Source: Lunularia cruciata (taxonomy: Eukaryota > Streptophyta > Marchantiopsida > Lunulariales > Lunulariaceae). Taken from it: a stretch of 64,000 bases of DNA. This document shows positions 24,543 to 34,778 of this stretch, in pieces. A program made the translations under genes and the position numbers. The notes beneath the pieces were generated by a model. That model had not been told where the DNA came from, ran no database searches, and worked only from the letters and a program-made list of their open reading frames with translations. The DNA lies in the NCBI GenBank assembly GCA_948567375.1, contig OX419759.1, positions 57,885,493 to 57,949,492 on the forward strand, given 5' to 3'. How positions within the stretch are numbered: position 1 is the stretch's first letter; each line of letters begins with the position of its first letter.

Positions 24543-25921
24543 TCAGAGAAGTGAAGTCAGGGGGAAATCGGGTGCAAGAACGTTGAGTGTTGGTGGTATC
24601 TCCAAGCTCGGTGGATCGTGGTAGCTCGATTCAAGTTCTGTGTTTCCTTAGTGTGTAGAAGCTCGTTCAAGTGATGCAGATTTGGCAGTTAGGTGGACGG
24701 TGTGCGGAAGCACTGGCCAAATTTTGAGCAAAGAAGGAGCAATTTTCGAGCAGTGTTGTGATTTTGAGCTCAGGAGGTGAAGGCAAGACCAATCTGCTAC
24801 GAGTTGTGCTCAGAAAGTCAAATTGAAGGTGGAATTGGGAAGCTCTTCTCATGAAATTGTGATTTGGAAAAACCCGTTTTGTCAATTTGGCTCAAGTGGA
24901 AAGTTAGCGGGGGATTTGGTGGACATCCATCTTTAGGGTTTACGTCAGATTTTACATCAGATTTTGGCCAGAATTAGAGGAGTTTTTGCTGTTTGGCCAG
25001 ATTTGGAGGACTTTTGCAGATTTGGAGAAGTTTTGCCAATTTTGGAGGAGGTTCGAAGTGGCAACAAGAAAGGCCTCATTTTGCTGAATTTCGGCGTTTT
25101 GAGACTTCGAGGCATAGGGCTGTGGGCTAAGAGAGGCTACGAAGGCCTAGAGGGCCAGCAAGCCAGCTTGTTGGCGTGAGGCTATCTAGTTTAGAGTAGA
25201 TCTTGATCATTGGTTGGCAAAATCTGCCTTTCCTGCTAGATTGTGCGCAATAGGGTTTGACCCCCAGATCTCTTGTTCCTAGACTGGTGCCCTAGCCAAC
25301 TGGTCCACCCTCACTTGTTGTCCTAGTGATTGCGCCATTGTTATCTATACACATGTAGCTTTGGCTAGGAGAGGCAGTTTGATCCCATTCTTGGTGATCC
25401 TGGTAGCTTAGGACTTAGATACGAATTACTCTTATGTCAAATGCCAAATGGTGGCAGAGTCAGTCCGTGTTGTGTTATGAGATGGAGAGTTTTTGTTTAG
25501 ATTTCTTGTGATTGGATCCCCCCCATTCTCTGCTTCCTGTTTGTGCACCATGTTTGTGTGAGGTGACCTGACTTTTGAGCGTTGGTGCTCTGGTGTGCTC
25601 TCGGTGGTGAGGTTGGAGTGATGACCAGTCAAACTACCTTTGTTTCTCTCCGGTGAGGCAGGAAGTGATGACCTGCAGACCGTAAGAGTGCGTGTTATGA
25701 TGGCAAGTTACAGGTTGCCCTTTCCCCTAGTGTAGTTATCTCGGTTAGAGTTACATTAGTGGGTGGTGTTTAGTTGGTGTTGGCACGCGGTGGTGTTGGC
25801 ACTTGGTGGGGTACTTGCGGTTGCAACTTGCGGTTGCAGTTGGTGGTTCGGGGTTGTTGGTGTGGTTACTTTGTCACTACGGAGTTCTTTGGAGATTCCA
25901 GAGTAGTTAGCCCTGCAGTAC
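24543..25921 (+). other. Untranslated leader of the Gypsy element
   Basis: G/T-rich sequence between the 5' LTR and gag without a convincing reading frame. TCAGAG directly follows the LTR end and recalls part of the initiator-Met tRNA primer-binding site used by plant LTR elements, but the match is too short to be firm. A tRNA-like stretch lies on the opposite strand at about 25246-25315. Confidence 0.45.
25246..25315 (-). other. Decayed tRNA-like sequence
   Basis: Read on the minus strand, TGGACCAGTTGGC fits an A-box (D-arm), CCAGTCT...AGATCTGG can form an anticodon-like stem with a nine-base loop, and GGGGGTCAAACCC resembles a T-arm with a B-box lacking the second T of GGTTC. The acceptor stem does not pair well. 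It is probably a tRNA pseudogene or SINE head rather than a working tRNA. Confidence 0.3.
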
Positions 25922-26593
25922 TGTGAGCCGGCCCGTCTCTCACTCAAGATGAACCTCTGATGGCTATTATGGTAGCGCACCATGGACTAAGAAGGCAAAG
26001 AACCCGAACTCCATCATACTCCTCCAAGGCTAACACTCCAAGACTCAAGACATTGCTCACTAGAGAACTCAATGAGAGAGAGATAGTTGCAAATGAAAGG
26101 ATCATGAGTACCTCCTCACCCCTTGTTTATATACTTGTGAAATAGTTACGTACCAAAGTTACTAATTACCGTAGTAACTCAAGTTACTAGACTAAAAGTC
26201 AAGTAAAGTCAAAAAGTAGAAAGGAATATCCATTCATATGGGCATATTCCCCTAAGCATGTGGTCTTATCTTGACCCAACCACTAAGTCAAGGATTCCTT
26301 CACATGGGCTATCCTTGGACTAAAGAAGAATCCAAAACAAAAAGGTTTGCGGGCCTAAGAGTTCTCAACTCTTTCCTCAAAGCCAAACACCTAGGAATAA
26401 TACCAAGTCAACACACTAAAATCCAAAATAGTGGTGCTCATCTTTTCTACTTCCTCTAAAGTAAGGTCCACTCTATCTTAGCTATGACTAACTTTAACTA
26501 ACCATGACTAATATAAAACCATCCTTTATCTCTATATAAATAATATCTCTTAAGTACTTGTAATACCACACACATGCACAAATGGGTGTTACA
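25922..26593 (-). mobile_element. Nested solo LTR with GTAC target duplication
   Basis: On the minus strand the segment starts TGTAACACCC and ends GGCTCACA, typical LTR ends (TG...CA), and is flanked on both sides by GTAC (25918-25921 and 26594-26597). Removing it and one GTAC joins leader and gag into a continuous frame. No internal coding region is present, so it looks like a solo LTR left by recombination. A TATA-like TTTATATAG occurs on its own strand near 26540. Its family differs from the host element. Confidence 0.7.
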
Positions 26594-27547
26594 GTACGCA
26601 GTGGGTTTACTCGGAGTGGTGCTCGGTATCAGCTTGTATCTCAGGTCCCAGTGAGGGAGGAGATTGACTTTGAGTTGGAGTTCGACACAAGAGCTGATTC
26701 AGTTGAGAGCGCACTTGGTGTGTCCGCACCGTTGTTGTGGGACATGGACGAGATTTATGGAGCCTCCAAAGGCCCTAGGCGTTACTCTGGTATAGTGGGT
26801 ACCATTGAGTTGGATGACTTCATCCAAGAGTTTGATAGTTGGTGTGATCTGCAGTAGATGCGGAACCCAACTTTGTTCGCACCCTTCATGGCATGGAAGG
26901 GGTTGTTTTAGCATCTGGAGGGTCCACCGATGGATGATTACCATGAGTTCAGGAGAGCTCATTTGGAGGAGATTGAGTTATGGAGACAGTATTGGTCTCC
27001 ACACTATGTCTCCATCACTTTAGGCTCGGTGGCCAAGAGTAGATCAGCTGTACCCACGAGTTCTAGCTTGAGTAGTGTTGGTGGTGCTAGTGGAGGTGCA
27101 CTAGCTAGAGATAGTGCTACTACGAGTGGAGGTACCGCTGCAAGAGGTGGTGTGGTACCAGGGTTTAACCCCATGGTGGAGTTCTTCCTATGTTTGAGGC
27201 AGAACTACCAGGGAGTGCGGATTGACAAGCTGAGGAGCTTGCAGGAGTTCCAGCGGAAGGCTGGAGAGAGCTTACGCGAGGCATATACTCGCATGAGGCG
27301 GCTGATCAGTTTCACTCAGGGAGTTACTAAGGCCCAAGCTGTCCAGTTTTGGTATGGGATACTAGACAACGAGTTGCGACGTAGAGTTCGTGATGCTACT
27401 TTGTTGCAGGCTACTTCGCCCACTTTGGCAGTAGTCTTTGGTTTGGCTGAGCGTATTGAGCTCAACATGGTGGAGGAGAGAGTGGTGACATCTGGATTTA
27501 GTAGGGAGACCTCATCCACAGCTGTGACTTCTTCTAGAGTGCAGTAG
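26594..27547 (+). pseudogene. Gag of the Gypsy element, decayed
   Basis: One reading frame continues through 26857 and 27547, interrupted by TAG codons at about 26855 and 26909. The segment around 27180-27420 has the retrotransposon gag signature: FLCLRQNYQGVRIDKL, then SLREAYTRMRRLISFTQGV, AQAVQFWYGILDNELRRRVR. A low-complexity Ser/Gly/Ala linker precedes it. Gag would form the virus-like particle. The original start codon lies upstream of, or was destroyed by, the nested solo LTR; the ATG at 26582 lies inside that LTR and is not original. Confidence 0.75.
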
Positions 27548-27548
27548 A

Positions 27549-28330
27549 GTGCACCACGCCCAGTTGGTTTTCGAGGACAAAGTGGACAGCCCAAATCCTA
27601 TGGAGCGAGTGGAGGGCCTAGTGGAGTTAGACCCTTACCCTCATTTTCAGCAGCAGCCAGTGAGTGGTGGTGTTGCTTGTTGGACTTGTGGTGGACCTCA
27701 CCATAGGAGAGAGTGTACTCAGGGCAGCGGACCTGATACCTCTGGTGCATCATAGCCAGCACAGAGGTAGTGTGAGCATTGCCACAGATTTGGTCACACT
27801 AGTGACCGGTGTTTTGACCTACACCTTGAGTTACGGAGTGGTAGGGCTACTATGGCAGGTAGTAGAGGAGCTCCAGTTCATGGAGGACGAGGTGGTAGAG
27901 GTGGTGGTAGAGGATCTACACCTAGTAGGGGTGCAGTACCTGCCCTTACTTCTGACACAGCTATGGCTACTCGGATTGAGCAATTGGAGCAGAGATTGGC
28001 TAGTATGGCTATTGCTCAGAGGAGATCAAATTTGGGTGCTGGGGCTTCCACCTCATATGTTGGTGATAGAGATGCTTTGGACTTCATGTGCGGAGCAGCA
28101 CAGGTGGATATATCTGCAGCAGTGACTAGGAGTGCAGTACATGCTCCAGAGCCTAGAGGAGCATCAGTGGAGTTGGACCCACAGAGAGGAGAGGTTGGGA
28201 GACAGGTCAGACTTCCCCAATCTTTCACGCTATATGAGGCATTGCAGACAACATCCATGGTTCCTAGACGTCCCGGTGTAGGTGTGGTAGGTGGTGATGG
28301 AGTACCTAATGGACTACCTGCTAGTTAGTC
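27549..28330 (+). pseudogene. Gag nucleocapsid region with two zinc knuckles
   Basis: After a one-base frame change near a CAGCAGCAG run (about 27650), the frame encodes CWTCGGPHHRREC (27680-27720, variant spacing) and then CEHCHRFGHTSDRC (about 27772-27813), a canonical CX2CX4HX4C knuckle. TAG codons interrupt the frame at about 27753 and 27768. A glycine/arginine-rich stretch (HGGRGGRGGGRG) follows and would bind RNA. The frame then runs towards the protease. Confidence 0.75.
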
Positions 28331-28358
28331 ACCTGCTACTACATAGACTGAGTCTAGC

Positions 28359-29300
28359 ATGATGTTGGGGGTGGCTCAGCTGATTATGCGGCATCTTTTG
28401 TTTTCAGCTAGTGACATGTTTACATTGGGAGTTGACCCAGCCCTAGTGTTCCGGTTGGCTGCCATGTTGTGTGAGAGTAGGGATGGTGCAGTTGCTACTA
28501 CTAGAGCAGAGGAAGTTGGTAGTGGAGCTGACTTGGTTGAGGAGCATGGGATCCATTCAGCAACCAGTGGTTTATGGCAGGCATCAGCGGCTAGACTGGA
28601 GGAGTTGCCAGCTAGACCGGCCTTTGAGAGAGCACGGTTTACACCTGGTGTTGTCCTATTGGATAACTAGAGGGGGATTTTTTGTTTGGGACCTTCAGGG
28701 AAGGTGTATACACCACAGAGAGTCTTGTTAGACTCTGGTGCGTAGCCCCTTATGTTGGGGAAAGCTGCAGTTGTCGGTCTGGAGTTACGAAAGACCAATG
28801 TAGAGAGGTGTCCATTTTAGATCCAGACATCTCTAGGTGGTGGTTCAACACAGTACATCCCACGTGGAGAGCTTGTTGTCCAGGTTCAGCCTGGTCATCC
28901 GATTGATAGCTCGGTGGTGAGAGCTCAGGCTATTGCAACGATAGCTGAGTCATATGATGTGCTAGTTGGGGGAGCAATGTTATACCCTATGGGTTTCAGC
29001 ATTGACTATTGGGAGGAGACAACCTCTTATAGACCTGGTTGGCAGTCTGGTGAAGGACGGGTATGTTGCCTACCAGTACGCTTCAGTAGTGGCAGTCTTG
29101 GCTCACTACAATTCAAGACCATGGCAGCATCAGTTTTGGCTTTCAGCGGTGTAGTTACTTGGCATGGTGACTTGTTGGAGGGGAACGCCCATGCAGAGGA
29201 TACTCCAGTACCAGAGGAGATCACTCGGCTATGGAGTACGAGTGGGATTGTTCCATCCACCTTGGATGTTCCATTGTGGAGTTCAGAGGAGGCATTGTAG
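28359..29300 (+). pseudogene. Retroviral-type aspartic protease region
   Basis: The frame, same as the preceding block, reaches RVLLDSGA followed by a TAG at about 28743 and then PLMLGKAAV. This is the catalytic D-S/T-G motif of retropepsins with its downstream hydrophobic strand. Further TAG codons lie near 28668, 28818 and 29298. The roughly 150 codons after the protease, ending near 29300, are acidic and of unknown role; they link to the methyltransferase domain. The protease would cleave the polyprotein. Confidence 0.65.
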
Positions 29301-29315
29301 CAGCATGCAGATCAA

Positions 29316-30420
29316 TTGGTGCAGCATGCTTGGAGTGGAGCCTTCGTACCATCAAGGGATGAGTGTGAGGATGAGCCTCCAGAGGCAATTGCTTTGACAC
29401 CTCTAGATACCACACTCATTGCTTGGCAGTATCCAATAGAGAGGATATGCCTATTGGAGTTGTTTGGTGGGATCAGCATTGGACTAGCTGCGGTGTTACA
29501 AGCGGGTATCCAAGTACAGAGGTACTTGTATGTAGAGAGAGATGAGACTGCTAGGCGAGTCTCTCTACATCATGTGTCACACTTGGCCTATTGGTATCCG
29601 GAGTTATTACCGATATCAGCAGTCAGAGGTTACCAAAAGGCCTTACTTGGAGACATTTCCTTATTGGGGGCGCATGACCTAGAGAGACATGGGCCTATTC
29701 ACTTGGTGATTTCTGGATGGCCATGTCAGGGACATACACGTGCGGGCCGCGGTTTGGGTTTTCAAGATCCTCGTTCTGGTGTGTTTTGGGAGATGTTACG
29801 GATACTACGACATCTCCAGGTTCATCAATCTATTTCTCCAGCTTACCTTTTGGAGAACATTCCTTTGATGGGTGATTCTCGCACTAGAGTGGTGGCGAGT
29901 ACACATCAGGTCCATTCTTGGATGGGACCTATTGTATTGTTAGATGCAGCCAGAGTGGGATCACGGGCTCATTGTCTTCATCTTTGGTGGACAAACCTTT
30001 TACCCAGAGAGGTTCCACAGCGTAGTTATGATGGGATTCAACGACTTGACCATATCCTTGTTGATGATATCTTGGATGTTAGGCATCAGTCTCAGACAGT
30101 GGTAGTGGCTGATAGGTCACCTATGGCAGTGGTGAACCTAGTTGGACAGCCTAGAGCTGCATTTCCCACACTCATGAGTTTCCCAGGCTCTCATGCTTTT
30201 CGAGAGGGAGGACCTGGACTTGTTTGGGACTCACAGTTACAGCAATTGGTGGAACCCAATGCTGATGAGAGAGAGTGAGTGATGGGTTTTCGCACAGGTA
30301 TTACCTCTTTTCCAGTAGTGTCAGAGGCATCTAAGCGTCAGGTGTTAGGTCAGGCTATGGACCTGAACTGTTTGACCTGGATAGTGAGCCTTGGCTTGGC
30401 AGAGCAGCGTAGGATGCGCT
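29316..30420 (+). pseudogene. Cytosine-C5 DNA methyltransferase domain in the Gypsy polyprotein
   Basis: The frame is the same as for the protease and the reverse transcriptase on either side, so the domain belongs to the polyprotein. C5-methyltransferase motifs appear in order: I LELFGGISIGLAAVLQAG (SAM binding), IV ISGWPCQGHT with the catalytic Cys of PCQ, V DPRSGVFWEM, VI LLENIP with the ENV-type glutamate, VIII-like GSRAHCLHLWWTN, and X-like LGQAMDLNCLTW. The length from motif I to X is about 310 residues, near that of a compact catalytic domain. Within 29316-30278 the frame is open; a TGA at about 30276 separates motif X from the rest. Known enzymes of this fold add methyl to C5 of cytosine in DNA. 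Bringing such an enzyme inside a retrotransposon suggests self-methylation. Activity of this copy is lost or doubtful. Confidence 0.85.
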
Positions 30421-30879
30421 TGATAGGCATCACCACTCAGACACTTGTGAGCCCTGTGCCTATCAAGATGATTCAGGCACATGCTGGGGATGATGGACTG
30501 AGTGGACATGGTATTCTTGGGACACATCCAATAGCTACTAGGGAGAGTGGTCTACTTGGAGTTCATCCAGGTGAGCGTGGGCTACTTGGATTACACCCTT
30601 GGTCCACATGGGATGCAGCTAGAGGACGTGTGGAGCTTGCAGCCAGAGTGGAGAGAGTTTTTCACACAGAGGTTGGGACCTCTAGTGGTCAAGAGCATGA
30701 CACTATTGCTCCCAAGGGCCCAGTGTAGCAGCCAGTCAGTACGTCTTCCACTCCTACTACAGTTACATAGGATACTTGGGAGCCAGATCTTGGACCCAAG
30801 CTTACTGGAGAGGAAAGACGAAGAGTTTGGAGGTTCTTGAGGAGTCACACGAGTCATTTTGCCTTCAATATGAAGGATT

Positions 30880-31745
30880 TGGGTGCTCTGAAGGGACCTA
30901 GTATACGGATTGAGCTGACTAGCAACACACCTATTTTTTGACGTCCTTATCGATATAGTGATATGGAGAGGACATTGATTCAGAGCCGGAGTAGTGACCT
31001 TTTTGAGGCTGGTTTGGTAGAGATTTCACATAGAGAGTATGCATCAGCAATAGTGATGCCAACCAAGAAGGATATGCATGGCAACTATACAGATAGGCGG
31101 ATGTGTGGAGATTACCGTCCTATCAACCGACAGACCAGGGCTGATCGGTATACCATGCCTACACCGAAGGAGATTTTTGATGCGATTGGGCATGCAAAGG
31201 TCTTCAGTACTTTGGATCTTCGAGCGAGATATCATCAGTTGCCGATCAGGGAGGAGGATAAGTCCAAGATAACATTTTGGGCTATTGATCCTCACGGAAA
31301 GGATGTGTTATATCAGTGGAAGTTCTTGCCATTTGGGTTGAAGAACGCTCCTGCTGAGTTCTAGAGGGTCATGGATAGGATCCTAGCTGGATTGGATTTT
31401 GCTCGGTGCTATATTGATGACATTTTGGTTTATAGCACTACTGTGGAGGAGCATGAGAGACAGTTGTTGGAGGTGTTTGAGAGGTTGAGATCTCATGGAC
31501 TCAAATTACATCCTGGGAAGTGTAGGTTCTTCCATGAGCAGGTTGAGTATTTGGGTCACACAATCTACCCCGGAGGACTTGGTGTCCAGTAGACCAAGGT
31601 GGAGGCTATTGCATGTATTCCTTGGCCTACGGATGTGAGCAGAGTGCGAGCATTCCTTGGGTTGGCAAACTTCTATCGCCGCTATGTTAGAGGATTTAGT
31701 GCCATTGCCAAGGCCTTGACGAAGCTGACCAAGCTTACATAGGAG
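30880..31745 (+). pseudogene. Reverse transcriptase of the Gypsy element
   Basis: Gypsy RT landmarks are clear: MCGDYRPINRQT, KVFSTLDLRARYHQLPI (catalytic Asp in LDL), FLPFGLKNAPAEF, CYIDDILVYS (YIDD catalytic pair at about 31410-31421), KLHPGKCRFF and EYLGHTI. In-frame stops occur at 30939 (TGA), 31362, 31590, 31740 and 31746 (TAG). The enzyme copies element RNA into DNA. The frame shifts by one base near 31748. Confidence 0.9.
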
Positions 31746-31747
31746 TA

Positions 31748-32761
31748 GTGTTGGGAGATGAGCAGGAGAGAGCTTTTGTAGAGCTCAAGGAGAGGTTGAC
31801 ATCTGCTCCTATTTTGAGGAGACCGATCAAGGGACGACCATTTCAGGTTCACATTGATTGGAGTATGTTGGAGCTTGGAGCGGTGCTCACCCAACATGAT
31901 GATGAGGAGAAGGAGTTTGTGGTGGCTTATGCTAGTCGCTCCAACAATTCAGCGGAGGCAAAGTATAGTTCATATGAGAGAGAGTGCTTGGCAGCAGTTT
32001 GGGCAGTAGCACATTTCCGATGTTACCTATTTGGTAACCCCTTCACTCTCATCACTGATCATCAGCCGCTGAAGTGGTTGATGGAGTCCAACAAGCTTTC
32101 AAGGAAGCTTGCACGATGGGCTCTGATTTTACAAGAGTATGATTTCACAATTGTTCAGAGACCTGGAGTGGTGAACCGTGATACAGATGGGTTGAGTAGG
32201 AACCCATGTCCCAGCCAGCAGGATCAGACCAGAGCACGTTGGCATGGTGAGACAGATGAGGAGATGGTGCCTGGTTGGCATGCATCGGCCTTTCTATGTA
32301 TATTTGCAGAGGCATTGGTGGTATCTCTCTTAGCGCATACCGGAGGAGTTATTGAGGTCACAGATCCAGAGAATGAAGATATTGGTACAGTTCAGCGAGA
32401 CATTCTTGATGATGTCTTAGTGATGGACTATCTTTGCACTGGTGTTGTGGGTAGCACAGTTGGGGCCAAGGAGAGAGACCATGTTCTTCAGCAAGCCAGA
32501 CGGTTCAGATTGGAGGGTAGACACCTTTTGCATGTATGGGAGGATGGTAGAGTGCGAGTAGTACCACTTCCATCTCAGAGACCACAGTTGGTCCATCATG
32601 CTCATGAGGAGCTAGGACATTTTGGAGTAAAGCGTACATATAGCTTACTCCAGAGTCATTATTGGTGGCACGGTATGCAGACCGAGGTACAGCAGTTTGT
32701 TGCCAGATGTATGGTTTGTGACCAAGTTAGAGCATCATTCAATGCTCCTATGCCACAGTAA
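31748..32761 (+). pseudogene. RNase H and integrase HHCC finger of the Gypsy element
   Basis: The longest undamaged block of the element. AYASRSNNSAEAKYSSYERE and ITDHQPLKWL mark the RNase H domain, followed by a linker (ADGLSR-equivalent DTDGLSRNPC). The integrase zinc finger H-x4-H...CMVC occurs at about 32590-32740 (ELGHFGVKRTY, then ARCMVCDQVRA). It ends at a TAA at 32759, after which the integrase core continues in the same frame. Confidence 0.85.
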
Positions 32762-33655
32762 CACCCATTACCTATCATGGGATTGGGTTACCGTTGGAGT
32801 TTGGACTTTGCCGGACCTTTACCATTGACTGTGAGACATCATCGGTATGTTTTGGTGATGGTGGAGCACTTCTCCAAGTGGATTGAGTTGGTGGCACTTC
32901 CTGACAAGTCTAGTGAAGGGACGGCTTACTCGTTCCTGGATTGAGTTCTTAGTCATTTTGGTGCACCAGCTAAGGTTTTGACTGATCAGGGTACAGAGTT
33001 CTTGGGGGAGTTTCAAGTCTTGTGTGACAAGGCTTTAATTGATCATCATACGACATCCCGAGATCACCCTGAGGCAGATGGCTTAGCAGAGAGAGTGGTT
33101 CAGACGGTGAAGAGAGGATTGCAAAAGTATGGTTTGTAGAGAGGCCACTTGGGAGATTAGGATCTCCAGTTACCTTGGTTGGCCATGGGCTATCGGTTTA
33201 GCCGGCAAGCCTCCTTAGCATCCTTCTCTCCATACTTTCTACTCTATGGACGAGATCCAGATTTACCTGCAGCCATTCATCGAGATGCTACTGTAGTTTT
33301 GGACTTGGATGACCCTGATGTATGGATGAGCGCATGTTCTCAGCGGACAGAGATCTTTCGGAGAGTGATGCCGATGGCTTTTGAGAACTTGGCGATTGCT
33401 CAGCATAGAGATACTTTACGCTATGCTACCATTTGAGGAGGAGGTTATAGATCCTTGATCCGTCGATTTCATCCAGGTGACTATGTATATCTATAGCAGA
33501 CAACACCGATGACACTTGATGTTTCTACAGGCCGTACTATCTTGAGAGTACGCGAGGTTTTGCCATCTGGAGTCCTTGTGTTAGAAGGATGTGATGGTGT
33601 TGTTTGGAAGGATCATGTGCGCAATTTGTGCGCCATGCCACCTCCCAAACATTGA
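32762..33655 (+). pseudogene. Integrase core and C-terminal domain, decayed
   Basis: The DDE landmarks are WSLDFAG, LTDQGTEFLG and HPEADGLAERVVQTVKRG, with the usual gypsy spacing. Stops interrupt at 32942 (TGA), 33137 and 33158 (TAG), 33434 (TGA) and 33495 (TAG). The C-terminal part has FHPGDYVYL and VWKDHVRN, resembling the GPY/F region end. A single extra T near 33631 then moves the frame into the one carrying the PHD finger. Confidence 0.8.
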
Positions 33656-33842
33656 TGGTACTATGGACCCAAGCTTGGCACTTGTACATGCAGGCTTGAG
33701 GTGTATGTTATGTGGCTCTTCTGGTGGAGCTGCTACTATGTTAGTGTGTGATAGCTGTTTGAGAGGATGGCATATGGCATGTATGACTCCTCCCCTCATG
33801 GTGGTTCCTCAGGGACAGTGGTTATGTCCTAGATGTACTTGA
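33635..33842 (+). pseudogene. PHD-type zinc finger at the end of the Gypsy polyprotein
   Basis: In the frame 33591-33842 the sequence CMLCGSS is followed by LVCDSCLRGWHMAC and QWLCPRC, giving the C4HC3 pattern (Cys pair, Cys pair, His-x2-Cys, Cys pair) with the conserved Trp two residues before the last Cys pair. The stop at 33840-33842 is a plausible natural end. Known PHD fingers bind the histone H3 tail, often reading its methylation. In chromoviruses a chromodomain at this position steers integration; I infer an analogous targeting role here. Confidence 0.75.
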
Positions 33843-34010
33843 CCTATAGCTAGTTCATTCTTTGTATGGTATAGATTGCAGACAGGCGACTAACGATGGG
33901 GCTCCATAGCACCCGGCCTCTTGATCTTTGCCCATTAGAGGGTATACCATATACTTAGAGTAGATGGCTATCTGGAGTTAGAGGGACCTAACCGCCAGCT
34001 AGGGAGCGAT

Positions 34011-34085
34011 TGTGGCACTTTAGAGTCTATGTATGACTTATGTGTGAGTTGTGTATAATGTATATATATATATATAATGTATATA

Positions 34086-34141
<56 letters not shown>

Positions 34142-34757
34142 ATAGTGTATGATGTTGACAGCGATGTATGTTGTGTAGCGATGTATATACGCACGACAGT
34201 TGTCACCCCATTTGTAGTTCCGCATCTAGTTGCTCGAACACTGGAGTTCCTGTGATAGTAGTTAGAGTTATTCTAGTAGTTTCTCAAAGACTACTTTCTG
34301 ACAGTCTGATTTGGTGTTCGGGGTACTGACTTCACGATGGGGCCCACCGTCACTTTGCACCGTTCGCACCGTTGAGTGTGCCGTCAGCGGGACCGTTAGG
34401 GTTCCAGTGCTAGCTCAAGTCCAGGGGGGTATAGTTTTGAAGTGAGCTCCAGAGAGCTCACTTCTCTGATGTTGAGCCTTCGAGTTCCTGGCTATGGTGG
34501 ACAGAGGCCGGCGAGCGTCACTTGGATTCTCTATGCTTGAGTGGGTGTGGCTTGACTGTAATCAGTGCCCAGTTGTTGGCAGTTTATAGAGTGACAGATC
34601 AAGTACTGATCTAAGTTGAGTTGAGTTGAGAATGTTAAGCAATCTGATTATTGTGGCACTTTAGAGTCTATGTATGACTTATGTATGAGTTGTGCTTCTA
34701 TAGTGTATGATGTTGACAGTGATGTATGTTGTGTAGCAATGTATATACGCACGACAG
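34011..34757 (+). repeat. 3' LTR region with flanking short direct repeat and TA expansion
   Basis: 34201-34650 is the second LTR copy. It is preceded by a segment (34011-34199) that begins TGTGGCACTT just after a purine-rich AGGGAGCGA stretch, as a 3' LTR would after a polypurine tract. That segment contains a (TA)n run at about 34060-34138. The same segment without the TA run recurs at 34652-34757 directly after the LTR, ending ACGACAG. The full LTR may therefore be 34011-34650, with the 5' copy truncated and 34652-34757 a leftover of another copy. Confidence 0.65.
34060..34140. repeat. (TA)n microsatellite
   Basis: About 75 bases of nearly pure alternating TA inside the 3' LTR region. Apparent Ile/Tyr-rich open frames over it are artefacts of the repeat. 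Confidence 0.95.
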
Positions 34758-34778
34758 GTTTTTGACCTTTATTACTTC

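Larger units (their letters stand above)
24092..34650 (+). mobile_element. Ty3/Gypsy retrotransposon with DNA methyltransferase and PHD finger
   Basis: Two direct repeats of about 450 bp (24092-24542 and 34201-34650) bracket a gag-pol region in the same orientation. Domain order: leader, gag, two zinc knuckles, aspartic protease, C5-cytosine methyltransferase, reverse transcriptase, RNase H, integrase with HHCC finger, PHD finger. The order RT-RNase H-integrase makes it Ty3/Gypsy. No chromodomain is seen; the PHD finger takes its place. The copy is dead, with about 25 in-frame stops and at least three one-base frameshifts. The two LTR copies differ at a few per cent of positions by eye, so the insertion is not recent. 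A solo LTR is nested at 25922-26593. Target-site duplications could not be identified at the outer ends. Confidence 0.85.

Noticed and set aside
25960-26459. Open frames within the nested solo LTR
   Set aside because: They lie in an LTR, are short, and have no domain.
28016-28258. Minus-strand frame opposite gag-pol
   Set aside because: Shadow of the Gly/Arg-rich plus-strand frame; no motif of its own.
26594-33655. UAG recoding (read-through as Gln) as explanation of the TAG-rich Gypsy frame
   Set aside because: The PHAF1-like gene in this window ends at a TAG in the expected place, so TAG is a stop in this genome. TGA, TAA and frameshifts also occur in the element.
33968-34255. Open frames rich in Ile and Tyr on both strands
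   Set aside because: They are translations of a (TA)n microsatellite.
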